Under the pieces are notes generated by a model that was not told the origin of the DNA, searched no databases, and was given only the letters and a program-made list of their open reading frames with translations. A DNA stretch of 64,000 nucleotides from Robiginitomaculum sp. (GTDB lineage Bacteria > Pseudomonadota > Alphaproteobacteria > Caulobacterales > Maricaulaceae): the NCBI GenBank assembly GCA_021647375.1, contig JAKIUV010000004.1:6059-70058 (forward strand). The letters are read 5' to 3'. The translations under genes were made by a program, and so were the position numbers. Each line of letters opens with the position of its first letter. Positions within the stretch are counted from its first letter, which is position 1. Positions 24,994 to 34,388 of this stretch are shown here, in pieces.

Positions 24994-27948
24994 ATGAACG
25001 ACAAACCACGTTCTCAAACCAATCAGGACTTTTTGGATACGGGCTATCTGGATGGTGCCAATGCGGCTTATCTGGAACAGATGCAGGCGCAATATACCGC
25101 CAACCCCAATTCTGTTGACGAGAGTTGGCGCGCTTATTTCAGTGCGCTCGGTGAGGATGCGGACAATGCCAATAAAAATGCGCAAGGCCCCACTTGGGTG
25201 CGGGGCAACTGGCCGCAAGATGATAATAGTGATTGGGTAGAAGCGTTAGGTGGTTCGGCAAATACGGATGCGCTCAAATCACAGATAAAGAAATCCCGCC
25301 CGACAGCCAGTGCTGATAAAATCGAACAAGCGGCGCGCGATAGTATCCGCGCGTTGATGCTGATACGGGCTTACCGTATTCGCGGGCATTTGGTGGCCGA
25401 CCTTGACCCGCTCGGCCTGATGAAACGGGTGCCGCCAGAAGATCTAGACCCGGCCTTGCTCGGCTTTGGGCCGGACGACCTTGACCGTCCAATCTATATT
25501 GGCGGCGTTCTGGGTATGGAGAGCGCCAGTATCAACGAGATGATGCCCATCTTAAAGCGCACTTATTGCGGCACATTTGGCGTGCAATTCATGCATGTCT
25601 CTGACCCCGATGAGCGTAGCTGGCTACAAAAACGCATTGAAGGGCCGGATAAAGAAATCAGTTTCTCCCCTGAAGGCCGTAAGGCCATATTGCAAAAACT
25701 AATCGAAGCCCAAGCCTTTGAAGATATTTTGCAACGCCGCTATCCTGGCACTAAACGCTTTGGCCTAGACGGCGGCGAAAGCCTGGTGCCGGCGCTTGAA
25801 CAAATCATTAAACGCGGCGGTGCGCTGGGCATGAAAGACATCAATTTTGGTATGCCCCACCGGGGGCGGCTCAATGTTTTGGCGGCGGTTTTAGCCAAGC
25901 CCTATAGCGCCATATTTTTTGAATTTTTAGGCGGGGTAAGTGCGGGCGCAGAGGACTTTGGCTCAGGTGATGTTAAATATCATTTGGGCGCGTCCTCAGA
26001 CCGTGAGTTTGACGGCAATGAAGTGCATTTGTCCCTCGCCCCCAACCCGTCACATCTTGAGGCGGTTAACCCGGTGGTGATTGGCAAGCCCCGCGCCAAA
26101 CAACAAATGTTCTCCAAAAGCCATGATAACCCTGTGTTCACAGATGCTACCGCAGTGTTATTACACGGCGACGCGGCCTTTGCCGGACAGGGTGTTGTCA
26201 CGGAATGCTTTGGCATGTCGGCGCTGGACGGGTATAGCATAGGCGGCACTATTCATGTGATTGTCAACAACCAGATTGGCTTTACCACATCGCCCCATTA
26301 TTCGCGCTCGACCCCGTACCCGACCGACGTGGCAATGATGGTGGAGACACCGATTTTTCATGTCAACGGTGACGACCCAGAAGCCGTAGTTTTCGCCGCT
26401 CGCGTCGCCACTGAATATCGCCAAAAATTTGGCCGTGATATTGTTATCGATATGATTTGCTATCGCCGTTACGGTCATAATGAAGGCGACGACCCAAGCT
26501 TTACCCAGCCCGTGATGTATAAAGTCATCAAGAAAAAGAAATCCACCCGCGATATTTACGGCGAGCGCTTAATCGCCAACGGCACCATTACGGCAGACGA
26601 ATTTGAAACAATGAAAGCGGACTTCCGCACATTCATAGAGGCTGAGTTTGACAAAGCCGAAAGCTATACCACCAAAACACCTGACTGGCTCGACGGGGTA
26701 TGGTCAGGAATTAGCCTGCCCGACGACGACATAAAACGGCGCGGTAAGGTTAGAATTTCTGTTGAAAGTTTGCGCAAAATTGGTATGAAAATTACCGAAA
26801 TTCCGGACGGTATAAACATCCACCGCACACTTAAAAAACTTCTGGCGGCGCGGCGCAAGCGGATTGAAAGCGGTACAAATATCGACTGGGCGCTAGGCGA
26901 ACATCTGGCCTTTGGCTCGCTGCTGACCGAGGGCTTCCCAGTACGCCTATCGGGGCAGGATTGCGGACGCGGCACATTCTCCCAGCGTCATTCCCATATC
27001 ATCGACCAAGAAACCGAAAACCGCTATACCCCCCTCAACAATATCAGCGACACGCAAGCCTGTTATCAGGTGCTGGATAGTATGCTGTCGGAATATGCGG
27101 TGCTTGGTTTTGAATACGGGTTCTCCCTGACACGCCCCAACACACTAACCATTTGGGAAGCACAGTTCGGCGATTTTGCCAATGGCGCGCAAGTGATGGT
27201 GGACCAATTTATTTCCAGTGCCGAACAAAAATGGTTGCGCATGTCGGGTCTGGTGATGCTCTTGCCCCACGGTTATGAAGGTCAAGGCCCCGAGCATAGT
27301 TCGGCAAGGTTGGAACGCTATCTTCAGCTCTGCGGCGAAGATAATATGCAGGTGGTCAATATCACTACGCCCGCCAATTATTTCCATGTTCTGCGCCGCC
27401 AGCAACACCGGGATTTCAGAAAACCGTTGATCATCATGACACCCAAATCTCTGTTGCGCCATAAACGCTGTGTGTCGACTTTGGACGAGATGGGCGAAGA
27501 TTCGTGTTTCCATAGACTTCTTTGGGATGATGCAGATTTCAATCCGCAGCCGGGCGAAATTAAGCTAGCCGCAGATGCTAAAATCAAACGTGTGCTTCTA
27601 TGTTCAGGCAAGGTTTATTTCGATCTGTTTGATGCGCGGGAAAAAACTGGCCGTGATGATGTTTATATCATGCGGGTCGAGCAGTTATTCCCGTATCCGG
27701 GCGATGCGCTTGTGGAAGAATTATCGCGTTTTAAAAACGCCGAATTTGTCTGGCTGCAAGAAGAACCGCGCAATATGGGTGCTTGGCAATATATCGAAGA
27801 TTTCTTGGAGAAGACCTTGATTAAAATCGGCGCGAAGAACACCAGACCACGTTATATTGGACGCAAACTTTCCGCCTCCACCGCCACCGGCATTGCCGCC
27901 AAACACAAGGCCGAACAACAGGCCATCATGGATGAAGCATTTGAGTAG
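24994..27948 (+). CDS. sucA: 2-oxoglutarate dehydrogenase E1 component
   Basis: A 984-residue thiamine-diphosphate enzyme that decarboxylates 2-oxoglutarate and passes the succinyl group to the E2 lipoyl domain. The N-terminal helix that binds E2/E3 (FLDTGYLDGANAAYLEQM) is present, followed by the catalytic domain with GMPHRGRLNVL, HLGASSDRE, SLAPNPSHLEAVNPV and the pyrimidine-binding domain with HGYEGQGPEHSSARLERYLQ. Length is typical for alphaproteobacteria. It is followed by a 176-bp spacer containing a dispersed repeat, then sucB. Confidence 0.97.
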   Translation: MNDKPRSQTNQDFLDTGYLDGANAAYLEQMQAQYTANPNSVDESWRAYFSALGEDADNANKNAQGPTWVRGNWPQDDNSDWVEALGGSANTDALKSQIKKSRPTASADKIEQAARDSIRALMLIRAYRIRGHLVADLDPLGLMKRVPPEDLDPALLGFGPDDLDRPIYIGGVLGMESASINEMMPILKRTYCGTFGVQFMHVSDPDERSWLQKRIEGPDKEISFSPEGRKAILQKLIEAQAFEDILQRRYPGTKRFGLDGGESLVPALEQIIKRGGALGMKDINFGMPHRGRLNVLAAVLAKPYSAIFFEFLGGVSAGAEDFGSGDVKYHLGASSDREFDGNEVHLSLAPNPSHLEAVNPVVIGKPRAKQQMFSKSHDNPVFTDATAVLLHGDAAFAGQGVVTECFGMSALDGYSIGGTIHVIVNNQIGFTTSPHYSRSTPYPTDVAMMVETPIFHVNGDDPEAVVFAARVATEYRQKFGRDIVIDMICYRRYGHNEGDDPSFTQPVMYKVIKKKKSTRDIYGERLIANGTITADEFETMKADFRTFIEAEFDKAESYTTKTPDWLDGVWSGISLPDDDIKRRGKVRISVESLRKIGMKITEIPDGINIHRTLKKLLAARRKRIESGTNIDWALGEHLAFGSLLTEGFPVRLSGQDCGRGTFSQRHSHIIDQETENRYTPLNNISDTQACYQVLDSMLSEYAVLGFEYGFSLTRPNTLTIWEAQFGDFANGAQVMVDQFISSAEQKWLRMSGLVMLLPHGYEGQGPEHSSARLERYLQLCGEDNMQVVNITTPANYFHVLRRQQHRDFRKPLIIMTPKSLLRHKRCVSTLDEMGEDSCFHRLLWDDADFNPQPGEIKLAADAKIKRVLLCSGKVYFDLFDAREKTGRDDVYIMRVEQLFPYPGDALVEELSRFKNAEFVWLQEEPRNMGAWQYIEDFLEKTLIKIGAKNTRPRYIGRKLSASTATGIAAKHKAEQQAIMDEAFE

Positions 27949-27975
27949 AGAATGAAGATTGAGATGAATAAGAAG

Positions 27976-28117
27976 TGCCGAGCGATATAAAAAGGAAGAT
28001 GAAATGAACAGAGAAGTACCGAGCGTAGCAAGGCAAGGGCGACCGCCCGTCGCGTCATACGACGCGCCCACGCGGAGGCGTGCGCTCTTGCGCATTGCCG
28101 TGAGCGAGATAAAAGGA
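27976..28117 (+). repeat. Dispersed palindromic repeat, copy A, upstream of sucB
   Basis: The spacer between sucA and sucB contains a repeat (best defined at 28016-28117) that also occurs in reverse orientation at 36766-36860. Two blocks are exact: 19 bases at 28034-28052 and 18 bases at 28090-28107 (GCGCATTGCCGTGAGCGA), with a diverged hairpin-forming middle. A partial extra tail copy lies at 27976-27999. The tail of the full copy (GAT-AAAAGGA) is the Shine-Dalgarno of sucB, eight bases before its ATG. A 42-residue ORF runs through it but has no independent support. Confidence 0.8.
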
Positions 28118-28124
28118 CAAAATC

Positions 28125-29303
28125 ATGATTGATATTAAAGTACCAAATGTTGGCGAAAGCGTTGCCGAAGTGACCATCGCCGTCTGGATGAAACAAGTCG
28201 GCGATAGCGTTAAAAAAGACGAGCCAATTGTCGAGCTGGAAACCGATAAAGCGGCGCAAGAACTGGTATCGCCCGAAGACGGTGTGCTGGCGGAAATTTT
28301 GGTGGCCGAAGGCGAGAACGCAGAAATCGGCGTTATCATTGCCAAGCTCAAACCGGGTAAAGTTGAAGCGGCTACAGAGTCTACACCTGCGCCCGCCGCC
28401 AAAACAGAAACGCCGCAAGCGGCCACAGAACCATCCCGCGAACCCATGCCGTCTGCCAAGCGCGTTATCGCGGAAAAAGGCTTGGATGCCAATGCCATTA
28501 CTGGCACCGGCAAAGATGGCCGCATTACCAAAGGCGATGCTCTAGGCGCAAAACCTGCTGCGAATACGCCCGCACCGACTCCGCCCACGCCCCGTGATAC
28601 TGGCCCGCGTGAAGAACGTGTGCGCATGTCGCGCCTCCGTCAAACCATTGCCCGACGCTTGAAAGACGCGCAAAATACCGCCGCCATGCTGACCACCTAT
28701 AATGAGGTCGACATGACCGAAATTATGGCCATGCGCAAAAAATACAAACAAGTTTTCATCGACAAGCACGGCGTTAAATTAGGCTTTATGAGCTTCTTTA
28801 TCAAAGCCTGTTGCACCGCCCTCAAAGACGTGCCCAGCGTCAATGCTGAAATTGACGGCACCGATATACTCTATAAAAATTATTATGATATGTCCGTGGC
28901 CGTGGGCACGGATAAAGGCCTCGTGGTTCCGGTACTCCGGGACGCAGACCAGCTGTCCATGGCAGGTATCGAGAAAGGCCTTGGCGCATTGGCCAAAAAA
29001 GCCCGCGAAGGGAAACTATCCATGGCCGAGATGAGCGGCGGTACATTCACCCTGTCTAACGGCGGCGTTTACGGCTCGCTCATGTCTTCACCCATTCTCA
29101 ACCCGCCCCAATCCGGTATTCTCGGCATGCACAAAATCGAAAAACGCGCCGTGGTCATCAATGACGAAATCGTTATCCGTCCCATGATGTATCTGGCACT
29201 ATCCTACGATCACCGCATCGTAGACGGCAAAGGCGCAGTGACATTCCTGGTGCGCGTAAAAGAATGCCTGGAAGACCCGGAACGGATGCTCTTGGATTTG
29301 TAA
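28125..29303 (+). CDS. sucB: Dihydrolipoyl succinyltransferase (E2 of 2-oxoglutarate dehydrogenase)
   Basis: A 392-residue E2 component. A lipoyl domain (about residues 1-75) carries the lipoylated lysine in [10 protein letters not shown]. An Ala/Pro-rich linker is followed by the E3-binding domain ([21 protein letters not shown]), a second linker, and the catalytic domain, which ends with the active-site [16 protein letters not shown]. This complete domain order is standard. E3 (lpd) is not encoded in the window. The ribosome-binding site comes from the repeat just upstream. Confidence 0.96.
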   Translation: MIDIKVPNVGESVAEVTIAVWMKQVGDSVKKDEPIVELETDKAAQELVSPEDGVLAEILVAEGENAEIGVIIAKLKPGKVEAATESTPAPAAKTETPQAATEPSREPMPSAKRVIAEKGLDANAITGTGKDGRITKGDALGAKPAANTPAPTPPTPRDTGPREERVRMSRLRQTIARRLKDAQNTAAMLTTYNEVDMTEIMAMRKKYKQVFIDKHGVKLGFMSFFIKACCTALKDVPSVNAEIDGTDILYKNYYDMSVAVGTDKGLVVPVLRDADQLSMAGIEKGLGALAKKAREGKLSMAEMSGGTFTLSNGGVYGSLMSSPILNPPQSGILGMHKIEKRAVVINDEIVIRPMMYLALSYDHRIVDGKGAVTFLVRVKECLEDPERMLLDL

Positions 29304-29308
29304 TCAAG

Positions 29309-29404
29309 GTGGAAATTAAAATACTACTATCTGCACTACTTGCTGTATTTCTATCAACGCATTCGTCAAAACTGAACCGGTGGGTCTATTGCCAAAGGAT
29401 ATAA
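29309..29404 (+). other. 31-codon ORF resembling a stand-alone signal peptide
   Basis: Six bases after sucB a GTG with AAGG-like upstream sequence opens a 31-codon frame whose product is signal-peptide-like (KILLSALLAVFLSTHS). It stops two bases before the ATG of the next gene and lies in a different frame. It could be the severed signal peptide of the downstream protein, lost by a frameshift, or simply AT-rich noise. Confidence 0.3.
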
Positions 29405-29406
29405 AC

Positions 29407-29793
29407 ATGAAAGTTTCAGAACAAAAAGAAGTGGAAAAACTGGTAACTGAATTTTTTAATGAGTACGCTGAATGGTACAAATTTGCATATGATTATTCTG
29501 TCAAATACCCTGATAACGACTCACCTTTAGAGGAGCGTTATGATGCACTCATCGAAAGATACTGTGTTCCAGGTAAAAAACGTCAAGGAACCGCATATGG
29601 CAATGGTTGTCCAAAACAAAAAACAACTAAATTTGAAGCAACGCCAGCAGGCGCTATTGTACATGCCTTACAATCAGAATTTGACGACGATTATTGGTCA
29701 AAACACGAATATCATTTGACCAAAATTTCTGGAAAATGGTATATAAATGAAATGTATTATATTGGCGGCAATAAAAAATACCCGTCTTTATAG
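29407..29793 (+). CDS. AT-rich orphan protein, possibly NTF2-fold
   Basis: A 128-residue protein that I do not recognise with confidence. The start at 29407 (MKVSEQKEVEKL) is preferred over a GTG at 29380. It opens with an amphipathic helix, VEKLVTEFFNEYAEWYKFA, and ends with YHLTKISGKWYINEMYYIG, a strand pair typical of NTF2-like proteins, including some immunity proteins. Codon use and base composition are markedly AT-richer than its neighbours, suggesting acquisition. It sits between sucB and the convergent yqeY-like gene. No toxin partner is visible. Confidence 0.55.
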   Translation: MKVSEQKEVEKLVTEFFNEYAEWYKFAYDYSVKYPDNDSPLEERYDALIERYCVPGKKRQGTAYGNGCPKQKTTKFEATPAGAIVHALQSEFDDDYWSKHEYHLTKISGKWYINEMYYIGGNKKYPSL

Positions 29794-29804
29794 TTGTCGA
29801 GCAA

Positions 29805-30266
29805 CTAACCCATCAAAAGCGCCTTAACTGCTGCGCCGGCTTTGCCCATATCCATGCGGCCCGCATATTCGGATTTTAGCTTGCCCATGACTTTGCCCAT
29901 GTCTTTGAGGCAGGTGGCGTCTATGTCATTGACGGCTTGTTTGACGGCTTGTTCTAGCTCGTCGTCGCTTAGAGACGTTGGCATATATGTTTTGATGATT
30001 TCTATTTCGCCGCGTTCACGTTCGGCCAGTTCGGGACGGCCATTTTCGTCGTAGATATTGGCGCTTTCAGTGCGTTGCTTGACCATTTTGGCCAGTAGAG
30101 ACAAGATTTCCGCTTCGTCTATTCCGCCGGGATTATCGGTAGCCCGTGCGGCAATGTCCCGGTCTTTAACGGCTGCATTGACCAAGCGCAAAGTTGACAG
30201 GGTCAATTTGTCTTTGGCCTTCATGGCGGTCTTAATGCCGTCCGTAATGTCTGTTCGTAAGCTCAT
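29805..30266 (-). CDS. GatB/YqeY domain protein
   Basis: A 153-residue YqeY-type protein with the conserved opening MSLRTDITDGIKTAMKAKDK and LSTLRLVNAAVKDRDI, a central EILSLLAKMVKQRTES helix and the C-terminal CLKDMGKVMGKLKSEYAGRMDM. The domain is related to the tRNA-binding tail of GatB. Stand-alone members are common next to carA or dnaG-rpoD in alphaproteobacteria. Its function is not settled. It is divergent from carA. Confidence 0.88.
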   Translation of the reverse strand: MSLRTDITDGIKTAMKAKDKLTLSTLRLVNAAVKDRDIAARATDNPGGIDEAEILSLLAKMVKQRTESANIYDENGRPELAERERGEIEIIKTYMPTSLSDDELEQAVKQAVNDIDATCLKDMGKVMGKLKSEYAGRMDMGKAGAAVKALLMG

Positions 30267-30332
30267 ATCCGTATCCGTATGTTTTTAAGCGGGCTTTATA
30301 GCGTATAATTCCTGCTTGTGTAGCAAATTTTC

Positions 30333-30361
30333 TTGACCCTGCCCGGACGCAGGCCTAACTA
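30333..30361 (+). promoter_or_regulatory. Candidate sigma-70 promoter of carA
   Basis: TTGACC (30333-30338) and TAACTA (30356-30361) are separated by exactly 17 bases, and lie 46 bases before the carA start. No operator or leader structure is obvious between them and the ATG. Confidence 0.5.
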
Positions 30362-30406
30362 GCAGACGCACCGAATTCGTATTTGAATCAAAGGAAGCGG
30401 GTATGT

Positions 30407-31579
30407 ATGGATACGCAGACTAAAAATCAAGCCACAAAAGCAGATAAGCCCACAGGTGTTTTAGTGTTGGCCAGCGGCGACGTGTTTTACGGGCACGGCG
30501 CTGGTATGGTCGGTGATGCTTTGGGCGAAGTGTGTTTCAACACTGCCATGACCGGATACCAAGAAATATTGACCGATCCGTCCTATGCCCAACAAATCGT
30601 GCTTTTTACCTTCCCCCATATCGGAAATACTGGCACTAATAGCGAGGACGAAGAGGCGGCCTGCACAGCGGCAATGGTTGCTGCACGCGGGGCTATTTTC
30701 CGTGAGAACATCACTAAACCATCTAATTACCGCAACGAAAAACCACTAGGTGATTGGTTGGCGGACCGACGCATTGTTGGCCTAAGCGGTATCGACACCC
30801 GCGCCTTGACCGCGCATATCCGAGAAACCGGTATGCCGAGCGGCGTCATTGCTCACGCGCCGGACGGGGTCTTTGATATAGAGGCGCTAACCACCAAAGC
30901 ACGCGGCTGGAACGGGTTGGAACATGCTGATTTAGCCAAAGATGTTAGCACCAAGGAAAGCTATCAATGGAACGAGACCGGCTGGGATTGGGCAAATGGC
31001 TTTGGTAAATTAGGCGAAAATCCCAAACATGTTGTGGTCATTGATTACGGCACTAAGCGCAATATTCTGCGTTGTCTGGCTGATGCAGGCCTGCGCTCAA
31101 CCGTCGTGCCCGCCGATATGACCGCCGCAGATATTTTGGCACTTAGCCCGGACGGTATTGTCCTGTCCAACGGCCCGGGCGACCCTGCGGCGACAGGCGA
31201 ATACGCAATCCCGATTGTCAAAGAATTAATCGGCAGCGCGCTACCCGTAATGGGCATATGTTTGGGCCACCAGATTATGGCGCTGGCTTTGGGCGCAAAA
31301 ACCCTGAAAATGGAACAAGGTCACCACGGAGCAAACCACCCAGTCAAAGATTTCGAAACTGGCAAAGTAGAGATTGTCTCTATGAACCACGGTTTTGCAG
31401 TCGATGCAGACACCCTACCGGATGATGTGATCGAGACCCATAAATCATTATTTGACGGCACTAATTGCGGGCTGCGCTTAAAAGACCGTCCGGTATTTTC
31501 CGTACAACACCACCCCGAGGCCAGCCCCGGCCCACGGGATAGTTTCTATCTGTTCGAGCGTTTTGCGGATCAGCTATAA
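30407..31579 (+). CDS. carA: Carbamoyl-phosphate synthase small subunit
   Basis: A 390-residue glutamine amidotransferase that supplies ammonia to CarB for arginine and pyrimidine synthesis. The N-terminal domain has [20 protein letters not shown] and GIDTRALT. The C-terminal class I glutaminase has the nucleophile Cys in [12 protein letters not shown] and the catalytic His-Glu in [10 protein letters not shown]. The ATG at 30407 has AAGGAAG upstream, so the longer frame from 30383 is rejected. carB is not adjacent. Confidence 0.96.
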   Translation: MDTQTKNQATKADKPTGVLVLASGDVFYGHGAGMVGDALGEVCFNTAMTGYQEILTDPSYAQQIVLFTFPHIGNTGTNSEDEEAACTAAMVAARGAIFRENITKPSNYRNEKPLGDWLADRRIVGLSGIDTRALTAHIRETGMPSGVIAHAPDGVFDIEALTTKARGWNGLEHADLAKDVSTKESYQWNETGWDWANGFGKLGENPKHVVVIDYGTKRNILRCLADAGLRSTVVPADMTAADILALSPDGIVLSNGPGDPAATGEYAIPIVKELIGSALPVMGICLGHQIMALALGAKTLKMEQGHHGANHPVKDFETGKVEIVSMNHGFAVDADTLPDDVIETHKSLFDGTNCGLRLKDRPVFSVQHHPEASPGPRDSFYLFERFADQL

Positions 31580-31667
31580 GCCGCTCTAGTGCGACATTTT
31601 GGCTCTCGAATAATTTCTGGGTCTTCTTATGTATTTCATATGAAAAGCAAAAATCAGAGGAATATCT

Positions 31668-31931
31668 ATGTCACATATAAACCACAAATTAGCGTCCCAA
31701 TTTCCGGAGCATAAGGAAAAAATAAAAATTTTGAAAAAGAAAGATCCACATTTTGCCAAATTAGCCAAACGCTATAGCCGCAATAATCGTAAAATCCAAG
31801 CTTATGAAGGCGGCGTAAAATCCACTTCCGATTTTCACATGGAAGAACTGAAGAAAAAGCGGCTATTTTTGCTGGATATTATCAACCACATTTTGGTCAA
31901 TACGGACGATAAAGGCAATCAGGCTCTATAA
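31668..31931 (+). CDS. YdcH/DUF465 family small protein
   Basis: An 87-residue helical protein with the DUF465 layout: MSHINHKLASQFPEHKEKIKILKKKDPHFAKLAKRY-type first helix (residues 1-36), a short loop, and a second basic helix HMEELKKKRLFLLDII. The family is cytoplasmic, coiled-coil-like and of unknown role. A clear terminator follows. The gene is monocistronic between carA and the DUF1508 gene. Confidence 0.8.
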   Translation: MSHINHKLASQFPEHKEKIKILKKKDPHFAKLAKRYSRNNRKIQAYEGGVKSTSDFHMEELKKKRLFLLDIINHILVNTDDKGNQAL

Positions 31932-31942
31932 GTGGTTACAAA

Positions 31943-31976
31943 AAAACCGCCCTCTCATTATATGAAGGGCGGTTTT
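31943..31976. terminator. Bidirectional Rho-independent terminator
   Basis: AAAACCGCCCT and AGGGCGGTTTT form a perfect 11-bp stem with a 12-base loop. It lies between the convergent YdcH-like and DUF1508 genes and has A- and T-runs suited to both. Confidence 0.85.
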
Positions 31977-31998
31977 AATATTTAGCTTTGTTGTCAAA

Positions 31999-32328
31999 TT
32001 ACATGCCGTTGCGTTCGGCGTTTGATTTGCAATCTGCTTTGGATTTATAGCTTTCGGAACTCGCGCCCGTCACTTCACCGTTAACGGCGGTTCGGCGCCA
32101 GCGGTGCTCGCCGCGTTTATCTGTATAAAGATCCCACTTGTCTTTACTGCCAAGGCCTTTGGGGTTGCCTTTATACCCGTGGCGTTCCGCATTTGCGGTA
32201 CAGCTGGATTTGCCCGTGTAACCTTCGCAAGACGAGCCAACAATATTGCCGTTACTTGCCTTGCGGCGCCAGCGATGCTCGCCGCGTTTGTCGTTATAGA
32301 ATTCCCATTTATCGTTTTCACCTGCCAT
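31999..32328 (-). CDS. Protein with two DUF1508/YegP repeats
   Basis: A 109-residue protein made of two similar halves of about 52 residues. Each has KWxxYxDKRGEHRWRRxAxNGxxxGxSxExYxxKxxCxxNAER, with WEFYNDKRGEHRWRRKASNG in the first and WDLYTDKRGEHRWRRTAVNG in the second. This is the internally duplicated YegP (DUF1508) arrangement. Function is unknown; family members are small cytoplasmic beta-rich proteins. A serine/cysteine-rich stretch follows each conserved strand. Short and well conserved. Confidence 0.85.
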   Translation of the reverse strand: MAGENDKWEFYNDKRGEHRWRRKASNGNIVGSSCEGYTGKSSCTANAERHGYKGNPKGLGSKDKWDLYTDKRGEHRWRRTAVNGEVTGASSESYKSKADCKSNAERNGM

Positions 32329-32454
32329 AAAATTCCCCTAATCAGAGTGTTGTTACCGGATCGTGCGCCCGGATATGGGGATACGCATACACTAAAAATA
32401 CCAATTGGGAAAGTGGCAAAGGCGAAAAAATATTTCCGGGCGATTATGAAGTGG

Positions 32455-33138
32455 TTATGTGGCTTTTACAGGGCCTGTGGACACAGCAACCATAGCGGCG
32501 CGCAGGGTGCGGTCACCCAATGTAAAGCCGTTTTGCATGACCTGAGCGACATCGCCTTTGGTCTCGTCTGACGGAATTTGCGCTACGGCTTGGTGGACAG
32601 TGGGGTCGAACTTTGAACCTTGTCCGGGTACGGATTTAATGCCGTGGCGGGCAAAGACTGCGATCAAATCTTTTTCGGTTAGCTCTAAGCCCTCTAACAA
32701 ATTCTTGGCATTATCACCGAGCGCACCACGGGCTTTTTCGTCAATATTTGACAAAGCTCGTGATAAATTATCCGACACGGACAGCATATCTGCGGCAAAA
32801 CGTTCCACTGCATAAATGCTGGCTGCGCGCACTTCGCGCTCGGAGCGTTTTTGGATATTTTGGGTTTCGGCCATGGCGCGCAGGACTTGATCCTTGGCGG
32901 CAGCCAGTTCAGTTTCCAATTCCTCTATGCGTAGTTTTTGGGTTTCGGCTTCGCTAAGCACCGGAGAAGGTTCTGGGGAAAGTTCCGGTGAAAGTTCAGG
33001 TGCGGTTTCAGCATTGCCTTTTTTGCCTGCGGCCTCTCGGTCAGCGACAGCTTTCGTCGCTTTTTCGATTTGGGCTTGCAGTGCATCCAGCTCCGCATCG
33101 GTGGGCATTGTGTCTTTAGGCTTATTTTCTTCGCTCAT
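32455..33138 (-). CDS. grpE: GrpE nucleotide exchange factor of DnaK
   Basis: A 227-residue co-chaperone. A low-complexity acidic N-terminus with Pro-Glu-Leu-Ser repeats (about residues 48-62) is followed by a long coiled coil, RIEELETELAAAKDQVLRAM. The C-terminal beta domain includes GLELTEKDLIAVFARHGIKSV, FDPTVHQAVAQIPS and VMQNGFTLGDRTLRAAMVAVS. It releases ADP from DnaK. Its start follows the hrcA stop by ten bases, so both are one transcript. Confidence 0.95.
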   Translation of the reverse strand: MSEENKPKDTMPTDAELDALQAQIEKATKAVADREAAGKKGNAETAPELSPELSPEPSPVLSEAETQKLRIEELETELAAAKDQVLRAMAETQNIQKRSEREVRAASIYAVERFAADMLSVSDNLSRALSNIDEKARGALGDNAKNLLEGLELTEKDLIAVFARHGIKSVPGQGSKFDPTVHQAVAQIPSDETKGDVAQVMQNGFTLGDRTLRAAMVAVSTGPVKAT

Positions 33139-33148
33139 TGTTTTGTCC

Positions 33149-34264
33149 TTACTTATCCATTTTATTCATGTGTAACATTTTGCCAATCACCGAGGCCGTA
33201 TAATCGACCATGGGAATGACCCGTGCATAATTTAATCTCGTCGGCCCTATTATCCCAAGGGCACCAATAATATTTTGGTTCGTGTCTTTATAGGGCGCAA
33301 CCACAACCGATGAGCCGGACAAAGAAAATAACGGGTTTTCAGCGCCGATAAATATCCTGACCCCTTCGGCCTGTTCCGCCTTGTCCAGCAGGTCTATAAG
33401 CTCTTCCTTACGTTCCAAATCTTCAAATAAAAGTCTTATACGTTCCAAATCGGATTGCGCAGCCCCATTGTCAAGGCCGCTGTCCAGAAGATGTGCCTGT
33501 CCGCGAACAATTAATGTACGTTTTGTTGATGTTTTCTCTTCTCCGCTCCATTCCGCGATACCAAGCTTAACCAATCCGGCAGCAGAAGTTTCCAAAGCCG
33601 CTTGTCCGGCCTCGATCTCGGCCAGAATATCTGCCCGTGTTTCGAGTAGCCTTTTCCCCTTAAGCCGAGCTGATAAAAAATTCCCGGCCCGCTCCAGCGC
33701 CGACGGCATCAGCCCCACGGGCACATCCATAATCCGGTTTTCCACTTGCCCGTCTGCGTAAACTAGAACTGCCAGAGCCTGACCACCATCAAGCCCGACA
33801 AATTCCACATGGCGCAAATACCCGCTTTGGCTATCGGGGACAGACGGTGCCAAGACTAGCCCCGCCCCGCCCGCAAGCCCGGCCAGAGCCTTTGATGCTT
33901 TTTCCAAAACTGCCGGGGTGCGCATATCCCGGCCAGCCAATTGGGCATCAATAGAACTGCGCTCGGACTTACTCAAATCACCAATTTCCAACAGGCCGTC
34001 CACGAACAAACGAAGCCCCTGATGGGTCGGCATTTTCCCCGCGCTAATATGCGCCGATGACAGCAAGCCCAAAGACGCCAATTCTGCCATAGTATTGCGA
34101 ATAGACGCAGACGATAAACCCGAACGTCCCTTGTTCATCTTGGCGAGCGCACCAGAGCCAACGGGGTCGCCAGTTTCAAGATAGTTTTCGACAATATCCT
34201 TAAACACCAACCGCGCCCGAGCATCGAGATCTGATAGAGCCAAGGATGTAGACTGAAAATTCAT
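33149..34264 (-). CDS. hrcA: Heat-inducible transcription repressor HrcA
   Basis: A 371-residue repressor of heat-shock genes that binds CIRCE elements. The N-terminal winged helix has LVFKDIVENYLETGDPVGSGALAK and SSASIRNTMAELASLGLL. A GAF-like dimerisation domain follows, ending in GIIGPTRLNYARVIPMVDYTA. hrcA-grpE divergent from rph is a common alphaproteobacterial arrangement. No CIRCE inverted repeat is visible in its own upstream region, so targets probably lie elsewhere, for example at groESL. Confidence 0.95.
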   Translation of the reverse strand: MNFQSTSLALSDLDARARLVFKDIVENYLETGDPVGSGALAKMNKGRSGLSSASIRNTMAELASLGLLSSAHISAGKMPTHQGLRLFVDGLLEIGDLSKSERSSIDAQLAGRDMRTPAVLEKASKALAGLAGGAGLVLAPSVPDSQSGYLRHVEFVGLDGGQALAVLVYADGQVENRIMDVPVGLMPSALERAGNFLSARLKGKRLLETRADILAEIEAGQAALETSAAGLVKLGIAEWSGEEKTSTKRTLIVRGQAHLLDSGLDNGAAQSDLERIRLLFEDLERKEELIDLLDKAEQAEGVRIFIGAENPLFSLSGSSVVVAPYKDTNQNIIGALGIIGPTRLNYARVIPMVDYTASVIGKMLHMNKMDK

Positions 34265-34388
34265 CGGAGAACTATTAACGGGTTACGCCGCATTTGCAAA
34301 GCAAAGAGACATGGAAACACCATAATAATCCTTGGTTATATTTCGCGGATAAGTTAGTGCTATCACCAACTTAAATTAGGAAAATACT

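Noticed and set aside
27721..28095. Lower-strand ORF sharing residues with an upper-strand ORF at 36557-36898
   Set aside because: Both are shadows of sucA/lptE coding sequence running through the two repeat copies. The shared peptide is due to the repeat.
28005..28133. 42-codon ORF (MNREVPSVARQG...) through repeat copy A overlapping sucB
   Set aside because: It is composed almost entirely of the dispersed repeat, its amino-acid pattern changes frame-neutrally between copies, and it has no independent support.
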